A DNA stretch of 64,000 nucleotides from NCBI GenBank assembly GCA_965153455.1, contig OZ234500.1, forward strand, positions 11,966,001-12,030,000, written 5' to 3'. The stretch is from Sphagnum compactum. Taxonomy: Eukaryota > Bryophyta > Sphagnopsida > Sphagnales. Below are positions 35,096 through 47,234 of this stretch, piece after piece (the first letter of the stretch is position 1; each line of letters starts with the position of its first letter). Both the position numbers and the translations under genes were made by a program. Under the pieces are notes generated by a model, which saw nothing but the letters and a program-made list of their open reading frames with translations, searched no databases and was not told where the DNA came from.

Positions 35096-37139
35096 TCCTT
35101 TAGAATTTGGGAACCTTGTGATGGATAAGCTTTAAGAAGTTTCTTGACTTGTTTCCTTTTGGTTAGTATTTAAGGGGGTGTTTGTGACCTTGGGAAACAC
35201 CTTCACTTGTACAAAGTTATGGTATGAATGCAAAATTTGTGAGAATTAAAGTTTTGATTCTGAAAGGCTTTTGGTTTTGAATGGTTTTGGTGTAGTTTGT
35301 GTTTAGTTCATGGTAGGAGAATAGTGAGGTTTGCATAGCCAATAGCAAGGTGAAAGAATAATTTTGCAACCAAGAACATAGATGTCATAGTTATGTAGTA
35401 ATCATACATAGTTTCGGTCCTAAACCCGTTCGTGGTGTATAGTTCCACCTGTTCAGGTGGTTCTGAGTAGTGTAGGTCAGTTCCTAAAATTTTCAAGGAA
35501 TCGATTCTAGTTTCTTTTTCAAATATGGAACTTGATTTCATTTTAAAATTATAAGGGTGATTCCGGTTTGAGTTTTTTTTAATTTTTAAATAAGGCCAAT
35601 TTTAAGTCTCAATTCCATAACCTCTGAATTCAGATAATTTCTCATTACAATTTCAAGATCCAAAATATCAAAATTTATTGGCATTTATCTAAAATGAGTT
35701 AATGTAAGTATGACCTATAATGCTAAACTTTGTTAATTCTATTAGTTAGATGAGGTGTCTCCCAAGTTTTATGGATTGCCTCATCACTATAATTTTTTTT
35801 AACAAAACAAATGAAAACTTTGGAAGATACTCAAATTAGAAGTTTTTATGTGAAAATATAAATCCTCCCATTTGGCCCACAACATAGGGGAGAACTTTAA
35901 GCAAACCATACCAAAGAAAACTGAGGATTGCTAACAAATGGTAAAAGTATCCATGTTAGTCAAGGATGAATCTAACATTTTGATTCTTACATTGTGACAT
36001 TGAATTTGGCATTTGAAAATTATTTTTAAAATTTGAACATGTGCAATTTTTTCATTTTAAAATAAATATGTAATTTTTAAATGCTCATTTTTACCCCAAA
36101 AAGGGGTATATGATATGGACGTACCTACATCCTACCCTTAAGTAATACCTTTTTCAATTTTTTGATGTTGTGCCATTGGTTCTGCAACTTGCAATAAAAC
36201 CTACAAGTTCATTACATATTTCACTCAACCTAAGTACCGGGGGAAAAACTAATACCAACTGTATACTATTCCTTATGGACTATTAAACACTCGGGAGCCA
36301 GCTTTCAAGGTGAAGACCTGGGCTTTTGAGGTTGCATTTTGGCATTATGATCTCTAGATTGAAAACTGAAATTTGTGGTGCAATTATGCAGCCACTATTA
36401 AAGTTGGGTTGTCCAAATTGTGGCAGATCACCTAGTTCCTAAACTTAGCCCAAGTAATGTAGAATGAGACAAAACATCATAGAAGTAAAAACCAATGTTG
36501 TTAAGCTAGGTTTTGAAGAGAACATTCAGTCTCCTTTTCTTCATTTTATAGAGAGCTCAACTTCCAATCCCAGGTAATTTGATGGAATTGCAGGTTTGTG
36601 ATCCAAAGTGAGGGTTGTGATATTTCTAAACTATGGATTGTTAATAATAAGATTTAGCCAGATCTGACTATAGCAGATCTGACTATAGAACAGATTTGAC
36701 AGTAATTTTCTTCAAAAATCTTTTGATATTGTGGTTGCCTTCTGGAGCCTATGGTATAAATCTTGCAAGTTTTAAAAAACATTTTTTATGTTCAAAGTAA
36801 CACTCTTCAATTTATTGAAACATAAATACAATTAGGAGATGTAAACATATGATGTTTGTCAATCCTATACACATGACATGATACTTGAAAAGTTCATGGT
36901 TGTTCGTGACATCACATTTACCTACAATAGTTCTATATAACAACTAGTTAACCAGACTTTTACCTATTGACACCTTCTCATAATATGAATTGATCTTTCA
37001 CTCGCTTCAAACTAATTGTGTAGGTTCATCATTACAATTAGAGAAAGATAAAAAGAGCACATGATAACATCACCCCATGTATTTCCACCTTATACATACT
37101 ATAAGTTGGGATAACATTTGTCCCCCACCCTAAACTTAT
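35096..37139. other. Gene-free AT-rich stretch
   Basis: Nothing convincing on either strand. A CAGATCTGACTATAG motif is duplicated near 36659-36690. Confidence 0.4.
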
Positions 37140-37540
37140 TTGCTAGAAGTGTCCAAATGTCCATTAGTGATATGAGTTCACATTCATCAATGTATAAAAG
37201 CTCTCAAAATAACATTCAAAGGTTTGAAAATTATGGCCTCCTCCCCCCCTGCAAGTTAAAACAAACTTGGCAAAGTTATATAAATGTTTCTTGATGATAC
37301 TAATTGATACTCATCAATGTTTGTATGTTTCCAAATAATAGACATTGAAGTTTGAAAATTATTCTTTTCCTCCAGAATAGACTTGTTATACATGTGTAAA
37401 TGTCTATTAGTGATATTAGGTCATATTCATTGATGTCCATAAGCTCCCAAATAACATTTGAAGGTTTAAAAATTATTTCCCCCTCTAGAACAAATTTGTT
37501 AGAGTTGTGAACATGTCTTTTGATTGTATTAAGCCATAGT

Positions 37541-38427
37541 TGTCGCAACCCTAGCCTTCAGCTCGCGACTAAGGCAAAAAGGGTTACAAGAGCGCGGGCC
37601 AGGAGGAGTGTGAGAGAGTGTGTGAATGAAGACTCACACTCCCAAGTGAGTTCCCATTTTGGGAGTTGGAGTCCCGGTGGACTCCCGAACCTTCAGAAAG
37701 CGATTGCAGAGGTCAAAACACCTCGCATTGAAGGGTTTTTATATTATTGAAAAGCTATTGAAGTGTAGATGTTTAAAATGGGCTTGCATGACTCATTTGG
37801 ACATCTGCAACACAAGTTACGGCGAAAAGAAAGGCCGGGAGTCAAATTGCTAGTTTGACTCCAGACCACGAAAAGCTGAGAATCGACCCATCTTCCATGC
37901 GTGTAGGTGGCATGCAACACACCGTTGGAAAGCTCTCGACAAGAGTTATAACTTTGCTTCAGACCTTGTCTCGATCGGAGGTCTGAGCACGAAGTTATAG
38001 CCCTGCAAAGTTGTGGGAGTTCAACTTTGGCAGTTTTGGGACTCTCCTTCGGGAGTCCCAGGACAAAAAGCCATTTGGATGTATGCCTTGTGAAGAGATG
38101 CAGAGTATACTATATGGGGGAAGGTGGTGGCTTTCCCTAAATCCGGGCCGTGGTGAGTCTTGTGAGTCCGAGGTCGCCCGTGGCTCGTCTTAGCACCAAA
38201 GGTGCCCCAACATTGTATAAACCAACGTGTTGGTTGGTTTGATGCAGATTCGAGTGAGTAAATAGATTGCTTGTCACTCTTCTTAGTCCCATCCCAGAGC
38301 TTTAGCACGCCCCTCTACCCCTTTAAAGTGCTGAGAGCTAGGGAGCATGCCCCGAGCTCCTAACTTTTTTGTTGTTTTCTTACTTTAGACTCATCTTGAG
38401 TCTATCAAGGAGCTCGAGAACGCGTCA
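37541..38427. mobile_element. Solo LTR of an LTR retrotransposon, 887 bp
   Basis: The segment starts TGTCGCAACCC and ends AACGCGTCA, the TG...CA of LTRs. It is flanked on both sides by ATAGT (37536-37540 and 38428-38432), a perfect 5-bp target-site duplication. It is of higher GC than the minisatellite it interrupts, and removing it plus one duplication restores the repeat spacing. Inside is an inverted repeat GGGACTC...GAGTCCC near 38038-38060. No internal coding region is attached, as expected after recombination between two LTRs. A fragment of the same family is at 60287-60372. Confidence 0.85.
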
Positions 38428-38915
38428 ATAGTCATCAATGTCCATAAGCTTCCAAGTGTCATTTGAAGGTCTAAAGATTACCTCCTTACCTAAAAGCAAA
38501 TTAAAGGCATGTAAATGTCCTTTGGTGATATTGACTTTCATACTCATCAATGTCCATAAGCTCCCAAAGAACATTGAAGATCTGAAAATTAGCTTTTTTC
38601 CGCAACACAAACTTATTAAAGGTGTGTAAATATTTTTTCGTGATGTTAATTCACACTCATCAATATACATAAGCTCATGAAAACAACATTTGAATGTCTA
38701 AAAGTTACTTCCCCCCCCAAAACAAAGTTGTTAGAGGTGTGTAAATGCCTTTTGGTGATATTAGTTCATATTCATCATTGTCCGTAAGTTCTCAAACAAC
38801 ATTTTAAGGTCTAAACAAAATAAACTTGCTAAAGGTGTCAAAAATGTCTTTTAGCAACATTACTTGATAATGTATAAGTTCCCAAATAACATTTGAAAGT
38901 TTGAAGTAATGATAG

Positions 38916-39859
38916 TACTTTATAGATGTTGTAAGATACTTCCCACTCTTGAGGAGTAGGTGTAAAAACTGTCCCCACAACTACACCTTGTGATGTAAGT
39001 GGCAGGTAGGGCCTGAAGATAGGTACATTACCAAAATGAAGCATCTACTCAAGGTGGAGCCAAACATGGATTTTGAATCCTAGTTACCCCCCCATTTGAG
39101 GGCATTGACATGCATAAAGAACTGGCAAAGAATGTTATGAATTGTAAGAACCTTGCTAAATATTTAAAACGTTTGCTTCACACTAGAGGTAATGTTACCT
39201 ATTTTAAGGTCCCTTCCAAGTATGCTAAGAATGTTTTACTAGTTTTTTACATATGTTTAGGTTTATGATAACCTTTGCTTTGTGCTTTAGGACCATGGGT
39301 AAAGCCCACGGCAAGGACATTCCCAAAATGTAACGCTGGACTCAGCTATGGCTTCATCTTTGGCCCCTTATTATGAGAATGACCCCCACCCTAGGGCTTT
39401 ATCCCACATGGCAACAATTGTGGGGCTTGACTCAAACTATTACCTCATCTTTGGCCCCATATTAGAAAAATGCCCCCCATCATAGGGCTTTGTCCTATGG
39501 TTCCTACAACTATTGGGTCCAATATTGAAGAGATTAGGATGGATAAGATTAGGGTTTTGAACTTGGAGCTATGATTTGTGCCAAGTGAGGAAATGATTTA
39601 AGTGCGATGAGATCCAAATCCATAGCTTGAATGGTATATAGAGCTTATAGCCCAATTTGTAGTTCCAAAGGGAGCAAAATTATTGTATATGATTGGCCAA
39701 AAGTTAATACTATGGACTCAGAAGAAATTTACATGCAACTATCGGGTCATTTAGAAGTGTGCAAGAATTGACCGAGGTTGAGGAGACAGGCTTGCAGTCA
39801 GACAAAACTCAAAAAAGTTTTGTAGTGATTATCATGAGAAATTTTTAGTTCTTCATGAT
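38916..39859 (-). repeat. 944-bp inverted repeat, arm B
   Basis: Reverse-complement partner of 32319-33262, inserted in the minisatellite. The two copies align without large gaps over the same length. It is somewhat more decayed toward A and T than arm A (for example several CCC/CTC positions changed). Confidence 0.75.
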
Positions 39860-40130
39860 AACAAGTTTCCAAAATAAACTTGTTAGAAGTGTTAAATATT
39901 GTTCTTTAATGATATTAATTGATAGTGCATACATTTTCAAACAACATTTTAAGGTTTACAAATTACATATCCCCACCAAAATATGCTTGCTAAAGTGTGG
40001 ACCAATGTCCTTTGGTGATATTATATGATATTAAGGTCCACAGTCCCATAAACAACATTTAATTGAAGTTTGAAAATACACATGAACACAAAGTGGATGA
40101 TATTGATTGTTCTAAATATGTGATGGTTTA

Positions 40131-40330
40131 CACTACAAGGAATTATGTCCATACCAACCCACATATTTGTAACTTGTGTCCAAATCAACCATATTTTCGA
40201 CTATTGATGCGACTATCCTTTGTGACACCATGGTAAAAATGACTTGCAGTCGTAAAAACAATTAAAAAGTGGTTTATAGTTGCAAATGCAATTATGACTT
40301 GTGTCTAATGAAACTAGTCTTTTATTATGT
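40131..40330 (+). mobile_element. Possible CACTA-like element start
   Basis: CACTACAAGGAATTATGTCC resembles the CACTACAAGAAA end of En/Spm-type elements. It is followed by repeated GACTTG and TTGCAA(A/T)TGCAA words that could be subterminal repeats. No matching opposite end or transposase was located, so only a fragment is proposed. Confidence 0.25.
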
Positions 40331-43300
40331 TTAGAATTGAAGTCATAATTGTGAAGAAATATTCTTAAAATAAAAGTCAAGATCTTTAGGTAAGAAAGTT
40401 GATTTGTTTATGAAAAATTAGTAATTGAATTGAATTTTATAGTTAAATATTAACTTTAATTAGTTGCTGAACCCTATACTTACATAAAATCCTATTTTAA
40501 TTTGTTATAAAACTTTACATCTATACAATCCCATAGAAACTCCACCAATGGAGAATGTGTAAGATGTATATATGGAACTAGGCATGATTTTTGAACCATG
40601 CCTAAAGATTTTTAAATTTGAAAATTGCGCTTGAACTGAAATTGAAGGGTGTAAAAATTGAAAGAAGTGGGCTCAAAGCCCCCACCCCAAAGGACGTTGA
40701 ATACTGTTCTGGGAATTCAGGACCCATGCTCAGCTCCCACCTCTCACGCTGGACCCTCATTTCCAGAATGACCCCCATTCAAGTCCCTTTTCCTACGCAG
40801 AAAGACCACCATGGGTGACACACCAGTAGTAGCATACTATAAGATTGACTTCAAGTTTGCGTCAAACTTTTAGTTTCATTCAAGGAAAACGTCCAAGAAC
40901 AAAGATACCCCCAAAAGAAGAAGAAACAAGCATGGGAAAAACTATTTCTAGGGTCAAACTTCCTCAGCGCTCACCAAATTAAGCATGTGCATTCACACCT
41001 GATGTTAAGTCAGTGTTAAGTGAAAATCTAGGTGGCACTGAATGTCAAATGGGCGTAATAGCTTAATGTTAATTGAATGTTACCTTAACATAAAATTTTC
41101 ATGGTAAATAGATTTAGCTCCTCAATGACAAGCTTGGGGCTTGGGGACAAAACACTAGAGTCCCTAACAACAAGTGTGAAGGCACCTTAAGCCTTTGTTG
41201 AACTAGCACATTTGTGCCCTCATCAGTAAAACTAAAAAGTCCAAAAAATTTCTTAGTTGCTTCCAAACACTATAATTATCCTACCCTAAAAATAAAATGA
41301 GAGTCTCCAAGTCCAAACTTAACATTTCCCAGGCCAGAGGATGAAGTCAGCCTTCAACTCCTTTCTTTTTTGGGTGCGAAAATTTGGCAACCAACTTGAC
41401 TTGGACTTTTGAAAAATGTAAAGCAAAATTTTTAGGGTTTTTGGTAATCAATTTTAGACTTCTGTTTAGCTTGTACCTCAGGTTTCCATACCTCAGGTTT
41501 CCACAGTCGCCAAAGTAGAGGGATTTGTAAATGTTTTTAGTTTCATATTGAGTTTGTTAGCCAAATTTGGCAGATCATCTTATGCAACTTGTGCCATATG
41601 AGAAAATTGAAAAAAAAAGAGAAAAGCACTGGACGGGGTAGTCCAGGCTAAATATAGCCATATAGAAGACTCACTACAGAAGGTTAAGATCAAATGGTAG
41701 GTGCTGGTTGGCCAGGGTGAACCTCAGCACCCACATTGGCACTTGCACATTCACATTTAAATTTTTTTTTTTTTTAGTGACGCCTCTCAGTGCCCATTTT
41801 AAGCCCAAAAAATGTGAGATTAGAACTCGGAGACTGTAGTCATATAATGGGATATTTGTAATATTTAGAAATAATTTAAATGGATTTAGGGATTTTTATG
41901 ACCCACTTTGGTTTTGCTCTCCTGGCTCTGACTTGGGTTCTCTTTCTTTGTTCCTTCTTTCCCCCTTTTGCTGGGTGTTTTGTTTAATGGCGTTTGCCAG
42001 TGTTTCTTCAATCAAACAGAAAACTCAGAATAAAAACAAATCCTGGGATTCATACCCCATGATGATTGATCTGTTCATGAGCAGCCTTTTCGTTGCTCAC
42101 CAAATTTCGAAAGCAGAGTTAAAAATCAAAACTTTGAATTTTGTGAAAATCAGATCCCTAAATCGCCAGATTTCAAAAACATAATTTTAAATCATCCATT
42201 TTTCACAATAGGTTCCATCTGCTGGTTAGCTTGATTTGGGGCTGCCAATGGCTGGCGGGGTCAGGTTTGCTGATGTGCTTCTAAAAATAAAATAAAATTA
42301 CAATAGGTACCATCAGGTAGCAAAAATACAAAAGGGTTATTCAAATTTCTATTTTCATATCTGATCTATAGCCAGATTTGGCTAAATCTTCTTATGAATG
42401 ATTGTCAATTTCATTACATACAAAATTGAACAATACCCTTTTCAATTGCCAGAAGTAAATAATAATAACAAATTTTGCCAGATTCCTATATTTGGCCTCT
42501 AGCATGTAGGCGAAAATATAGAAGGATGATTAAAGATTTGTATTTTATATTTGATTTATAGCCAGATTTCATTAAATTTTCACATAGATCTTTTGTTGCA
42601 TCTTCCAAACAGGGTTTTCTTTTTTGAATTTTGTCAAGGGGGTGGACTGCTGTTCATCCACAAGAGGACTGAGCCAAACCTGGCTAGAGGTAAGGCAAGA
42701 ACATGGGTTTTTTCCAGAATTCTGATTGGTTGTGGCGAGCTGACTGAGGGTCAGGCAAGAAAGTTAGTACCTTAGGCCAACTTTAGACCAGGGTCCAAGG
42801 TCCAGTGACCAATGAATTCAAGCAATCTTATTGGTCGAAAGCTTTAAATTAGTACCAAAGGCCTTTAGACGAGGGTCCAAGACCAAAAAGTGGCAAATTG
42901 AGGCTAAACTTACATCGCACCTGTTTTGGAGGGAAAATCAATTGATTCGGACCAAAAAACAATGCTAAAAGAAGATATCCTAATTTGGAGAACCAAGAAT
43001 CAGGCTAGGGACCAAGGTACAGTCCAACTCAAGGATTTAATTTGCTTCAAATCAGTCCAAATTGGTTCCTAGAAAATTGGACTGTCGACCCTCGTCTAAA
43101 GTGGGCCTTCTTTACCTTTACCATTCTAGCAATAATTAAATTATTTTCAATAAATGTCAAATTGATTTTCAAAATTAGCTGTCCACAATCCCCAGAAGTT
43201 CTTGAAATTCTGTTACTAAGTAGTGTAACTATATGGTCATTTCGTTTATTCCAAGTTGGTGAGCTCTTTAAAAGTACCTTGAATTCTGGAAATTCTTATT

Positions 43301-43880
43301 CTATTGATGAGAATGAGGAACTGGTATACCTATGGGTGATTTTTTGGAATCTATCATATTGTCCTCCCTTCCAAAGACAATTTTTATTGTACAATCATAT
43401 TGGACATTTTCAAAATTAATTACCTCATTTTCAAGCTTAACAACCTCATTTCTTTACCTCTCTTCCTAATAACTTTCTCCAGCCTCATAACTATTTCACT
43501 CTTTTTCCCACCTCACCAACATGATATGAAAAAAACAAATAACATGGCTCTTTTCATGCTCATGATATTTATAATAATTCACATTAAATTTGACATTGAC
43601 ATAAAAAATTGATCATCACTGATAGTGCACAGCAACACAGAGCCCAAATTGTTACTGCAAGAGTGAAAGAATGGAAAATAAATAAATATTCAGCAAAGAT
43701 GTTGAAATTGTAAAGGCCCTACGAGGAAATGGTAAACCTGGCATAGGGGTCAGGTAATCTAAAGTAGATTTTTTTTCAGAATCCTACTTTGTTGTGGCGA
43801 CCTGAGTGAACTTGGCGTTCTAAATGTGGCGATTTCCCACTGATTTTCCTCAAAATATGGCCGATTTTGCAACTAATTCC
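40331..43880. other. Gene-free stretch upstream of PAL
   Basis: No credible gene on either strand. It includes MITE-like copies at about 42300-42460 and 42490-42590 (TATAGCCAGATTT...AAAT, near CATATTTGATxTATAG). It also has a short duplicated GTCCAAG(A/G)/AGGGTCCAAG motif near 42783-42875. The open frame at 43042-43419 has no recognisable domain and unusual composition for a protein. Confidence 0.4.
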
Positions 43881-44520
43881 CTAAAAAACCCTTTGGACAA
43901 TTAGCACGTGACTTCTTTGTGGCGGCGAATATACCCCCCTCCACACGTCGCACCCCCCGCCCCCGCCCCAAAAAAAAAAACCGCTACCAAGTTCCCATGG
44001 ACCACAGCTAGTTTGGAAGAATTGAAAAGCCCCTAACAAAAAGAGTGAAGAAGATATTTTCCCCCACCAAAAAAGAGCGAATTGGATGCGTTCAAATCTG
44101 GTACGTTCCCTTACTCTAAGTTTTATGGTGAGGTCAGCGGAGTCAAGCGTCAATGAACATTGTAGCCACGCTAATTGAACTGGCGACCCGAGCCGCTTTG
44201 GAGTCACCCGAGCCGCTTTGGGAAGGAACAGTAAAACTCCACAACAAATTGACCAAAACGACCTGTAGCTGGTGTGTTTTTAGCACCCGCGTTCCTTTCC
44301 AAGTCTTCACCCGTTCCCGGTCTTACTCCTATCTCGTGAAGACCAAAGGCGACAACTAGCAGCTAGCTCTATAGTCTTCCTCTCCACTGCCATGCAATCA
44401 GCTAACGATCACCAAGATTTCCAAACAGGTATCTGCCACAACTTTTTTTTCCAAGTCAACTGCACGCACGCAGCTAGAAATTATATATAGATCTCAGCTT
44501 CAGTTGCATTCTAGACCAGA
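43881..44520 (+). promoter_or_regulatory. PAL promoter region
   Basis: A TATATATA box lies at 44482-44489, placing the transcript start near 44515. Upstream are W-box cores, TTGACC at 44249-44254 and AGTCAA (TTGACT on the minus strand) at 44454-44459, and a CACGTG G-box core followed by AC at 43905-43910. W-boxes and G-boxes are bound by WRKY and bZIP/bHLH factors and fit the stress- and pathogen-responsive control known for PAL genes. No clear AC element (ACCTACC type) was found near the TATA box. Confidence 0.5.
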
Positions 44521-44767
44521 GCATTGCTGAGCTGAATTAGTATTATAAGAACTGCAGTTGAACAGCAACTTGCAGACACTTCTTATAATCACTTTGCAAT
44601 ACGCAGCTCAATACACACATACTAGACGTACTCTGGTACCACTGCACTGCTGTTATAGCTGTCTTCAGCTCACGTTAGCAGTGTCTGAGTTACGTGAATA
44701 ATAGTCGTAAAAATCACAAGTCAGACAGCTCTTAATTTGCGATTAGCTGCAGGAGCTCAGTGGTGCA

Positions 44768-44923
44768 TTGGACTTGTAAGTAGATCACAGCTGCTTTCCT
44801 CCACGATCTGATATTCAGTTAGGAGATGATTCACATCTGAAGCGTTTGACTTGCAAGTAGTAGATCACAGCTGCTTTCATCTACGGTCTGATATTCAGTT
44901 AGGAGATCATTCAGATCTGAAGC
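44768..44923 (+). repeat. Tandem duplication in the PAL 5' leader, one copy with a short uORF
   Basis: Copy 1 (44768-44843) and copy 2 (44844-44923) share GACTTG(T/C)AAGTAG, AGATCACAGCTGCTTTC, TCTGATATTCAGTTAGGAGA and ATCTGAAGC. Copy 2 ends one base before the PAL start codon. Copy 1 contains the only upstream ATG of the inferred leader (44826), opening a four-codon uORF that stops at 44838-44840. In copy 2 the same site reads ATC. Confidence 0.85.
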
Positions 44924-44924
44924 T

Positions 44925-47234
44925 ATGGCCCCAGTAGCAACTGAAGCTGCAGTGCAGGTGATAAACAATGGGAACGAGTTCAATCTTGCAGTGCATGAGT
45001 CCTCCTCGAGTACTAATGGGCATTCGATCAAAGAGTCTAAGTTCTGCATCACAGGGACTACGCAGCCGTCGTCGACGCTCCAGTACAAAAACTACAGTTT
45101 GAAGGACCCTTTCAACTGGGGTAAAGCGGCTGCGGTTATGAAGAGTAGCCATCTGGACGAAGTGAAGGAGATGGTGAAGACGTTCTACGAGTCAAAGGAA
45201 GTGGCTATTGAGGGCGTGAATCTGACCATCGCTCAAGTGGCGGCTGTAGCCAGGCGACCGGAAGTGAGAGTGGTGCTAGATGCAGAGAATGCCAAGAGCC
45301 GAGTCGATGAAAGTTCCCACTGGGTTCTTACCAAGATCATGAATGGCGGCGACATATACGGTGTCACTACTGGTTTCGGGGCTACCTCCTACCGCCGAAC
45401 TCAAAAAGGACTGGAGCTTCAGAAAGAGCTTATCAGGTTCTTGAACGCGGGTGTCTTTGGGAAGAACGTGAATGGAAACACTCTACCCAGTTGTACAGCG
45501 CGAGCAGCCATGCTGGTGCGTACCAATACCTTGATGCAAGGGTTCTCTGGAATTCGGTGGGAGATTCTCGAAGCCATGGAAAAGCTTCTCAATGCCCATG
45601 TCACCCCGAAGTTGCCGCTGAGAGGAACAATCAGCGCCTCCGGAGACCTCGTGCCCTTGTCGTACATTGCAGGTCTACTTACAGGTAGGCCCAATTCCAG
45701 AGCAATCACGGAAGACGGGAAGGAGGTTACAGCTATCGAAGCTCTGAGGATCGCCGGCGTGGAGAAACCATTCGAGCTTCAGCCGAAGGAAGGATTGGCC
45801 CTCGTCAACGGGACTGCAGTTGGATCTGCATTGGCTTCCACCGTTTGCTTCGATGCCAATACTCTAGTCCTTCTCGCAGAAGTTCTGTGTGGCCTCTTTT
45901 GCGAGGTGATGCAAGGGAAGCCGGAGTTCGCCGATCCGTTGACACATAAACTTAAGCATCACCCGGGTCAGATGGAGGCAGCAGCAGTCATGGAATGGGT
46001 GCTTGATGGAAGTTCTTACATGAGGGCCGCAGCCAAATTGCACGAGACTGATCCATTGAAGAAACCAAAGCAGGACCGGTACGCTTTGCGGACGTCTCCA
46101 CAGTGGCTAGGACCCCAGATTGAGTGCATTCGCAACGCAACGCATGCTATCGAGAGGGAGATTAACTCCGTGAACGACAACCCAATCATCGATGCAGTCG
46201 GTGACAGAGCTCTTCATGGTGGCAACTTTCAGGGAACTCCCATAGGAGTATCGATGGACAATATGCGCTTGGCCATCGCCGCCATCGGAAAGCTCATGTT
46301 CGCTCAATTCTCTGAGCTGGTTAATGACTACTACAACAATGGGTTGCCGTCAAACTTGAGTGGAGGACCCGACCCAAGTCTCGACTACGGCATGAAGGGA
46401 GCAGAGATAGCCATGGCTTCGTATTTGTCGGAGCTGAACTATTTGGCCAATCCAGTGACCACCCATGTGCAAAGCGCGGAACAACACAACCAGGATGTAA
46501 ACTCCTTGGGTCTGGTGTCTGCAAGGAAGTCGGAGGAAGCCAACGAGATTCTGAAGCTGATGAGCGCCACTTTCTTGGTGGGTCTGTGCCAAGCGGTGGA
46601 CCTTCGTCATGTGGAGGAGACGATGCAGACTGCAGTGAAGCAAATCGTTGCTCAAGTTGCAAAAAAGACACTTTTTGCAAGCGAAAATGGTGTACTTTTG
46701 CCTTCTCGTTTCTGTGAGAAGGATCTCCTGAAGGTGGTGGAACGTGAGCCTGTTTTCAGCTACATTGACGATGCCTCAAGCCAAACTTACCCGCTGATGC
46801 AAAAGCTGAGAGAGGTGCTGGTAAGCCATGCACTGAAGCACAGCCAGGCAGCAGCAGACAACAACATTAAGGTAGCGGAAAGAAGGAAATCCCCCAACCC
46901 CATCCTTGAAAAAATACCAAGCTTCGAAGAGGAGCTGAAGGCTGGACTCAACACGGCAGTGCCTCTCATCCGCGAAGCCTATGACAACAAGGGACTTTCC
47001 TCTGTCCCTAACAGGATCACTGACTGTAGGACCTATCCCCTTTACAAATTTGTGAGGTCAGAGCTTGGGACCCAATTACTGTCAGGCTTGAGGACAGTCT
47101 CTCCAGGCCAGGAGATTGAGAAGGTCTATGACGCAATCTGTGCAGGTAAACTTGTTGCGCCTTTGCTGAACTGTATTGAAGGTTGGACTGGAACTCCTGG
47201 ACCCTTCACTAATACTCAAGAACTCCACTGCTAA
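44925..47234 (+). CDS. PAL: Phenylalanine ammonia-lyase, single exon
   Basis: The 769-residue protein removes ammonia from L-phenylalanine to give trans-cinnamate, the first step of phenylpropanoid (lignin, flavonoid) synthesis; plant PAL is a cytosolic tetramer. The MIO cofactor triad Ala238-Ser239-Gly240 lies in [17 protein letters not shown], and the catalytic Tyr145 is in [11 protein letters not shown]. Phe172 in LIRFLNAG marks phenylalanine rather than tyrosine preference, since TAL-active enzymes have His there. Also visible are [16 protein letters not shown] and the [12 protein letters not shown] block. The length is a little above the usual 700-755; the excess is an N-terminal Ser/Asn-rich segment (about residues 1-50) and a C-terminal FTNTQELHC tail after GTPGPF. 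There is no intron, unlike flowering-plant PALs. The start is the only ATG before the conserved part in this frame and has G at -3 and +4. The gene is intact and of higher GC than its surroundings. Confidence 0.97.
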   Translation: MAPVATEAAVQVINNGNEFNLAVHESSSSTNGHSIKESKFCITGTTQPSSTLQYKNYSLKDPFNWGKAAAVMKSSHLDEVKEMVKTFYESKEVAIEGVNLTIAQVAAVARRPEVRVVLDAENAKSRVDESSHWVLTKIMNGGDIYGVTTGFGATSYRRTQKGLELQKELIRFLNAGVFGKNVNGNTLPSCTARAAMLVRTNTLMQGFSGIRWEILEAMEKLLNAHVTPKLPLRGTISASGDLVPLSYIAGLLTGRPNSRAITEDGKEVTAIEALRIAGVEKPFELQPKEGLALVNGTAVGSALASTVCFDANTLVLLAEVLCGLFCEVMQGKPEFADPLTHKLKHHPGQMEAAAVMEWVLDGSSYMRAAAKLHETDPLKKPKQDRYALRTSPQWLGPQIECIRNATHAIEREINSVNDNPIIDAVGDRALHGGNFQGTPIGVSMDNMRLAIAAIGKLMFAQFSELVNDYYNNGLPSNLSGGPDPSLDYGMKGAEIAMASYLSELNYLANPVTTHVQSAEQHNQDVNSLGLVSARKSEEANEILKLMSATFLVGLCQAVDLRHVEETMQTAVKQIVAQVAKKTLFASENGVLLPSRFCEKDLLKVVEREPVFSYIDDASSQTYPLMQKLREVLVSHALKHSQAAADNNIKVAERRKSPNPILEKIPSFEEELKAGLNTAVPLIREAYDNKGLSSVPNRITDCRTYPLYKFVRSELGTQLLSGLRTVSPGQEIEKVYDAICAGKLVAPLLNCIEGWTGTPGPFTNTQELHC

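Larger units (their letters stand above)
37140..40080. repeat. Diverged ~115-bp minisatellite, interrupted by two insertions
   Basis: The unit contains CATCAATGTCCATAAGCTCC, then AAATAACATTTGAAGGT, a C-rich spot, AACAAACTTGTTAGA and GGTGTGTAAATGTCCTTTGG. The CATCAATGT marker recurs near 37185, 37312, 37428, 38433, 38545, 38656 and 38773. Spacing is 111-127 bp once the 887-bp LTR is discounted. The array is split by the solo LTR at 37541-38427 and by inverted-repeat arm B at 38916-39859. Diverged units resume afterwards (about 39860-40080). Confidence 0.75.

Noticed and set aside
32319-39859. Inverted-repeat arms as the two LTRs of one retrotransposon
   Set aside because: LTRs of one element are in direct orientation; these are inverted and the interval has no polymerase sequence.
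43881-44207. Minus-strand open frame upstream of PAL
   Set aside because: It covers the promoter, includes a G-run translated as polyglycine, and matches nothing recognisable.
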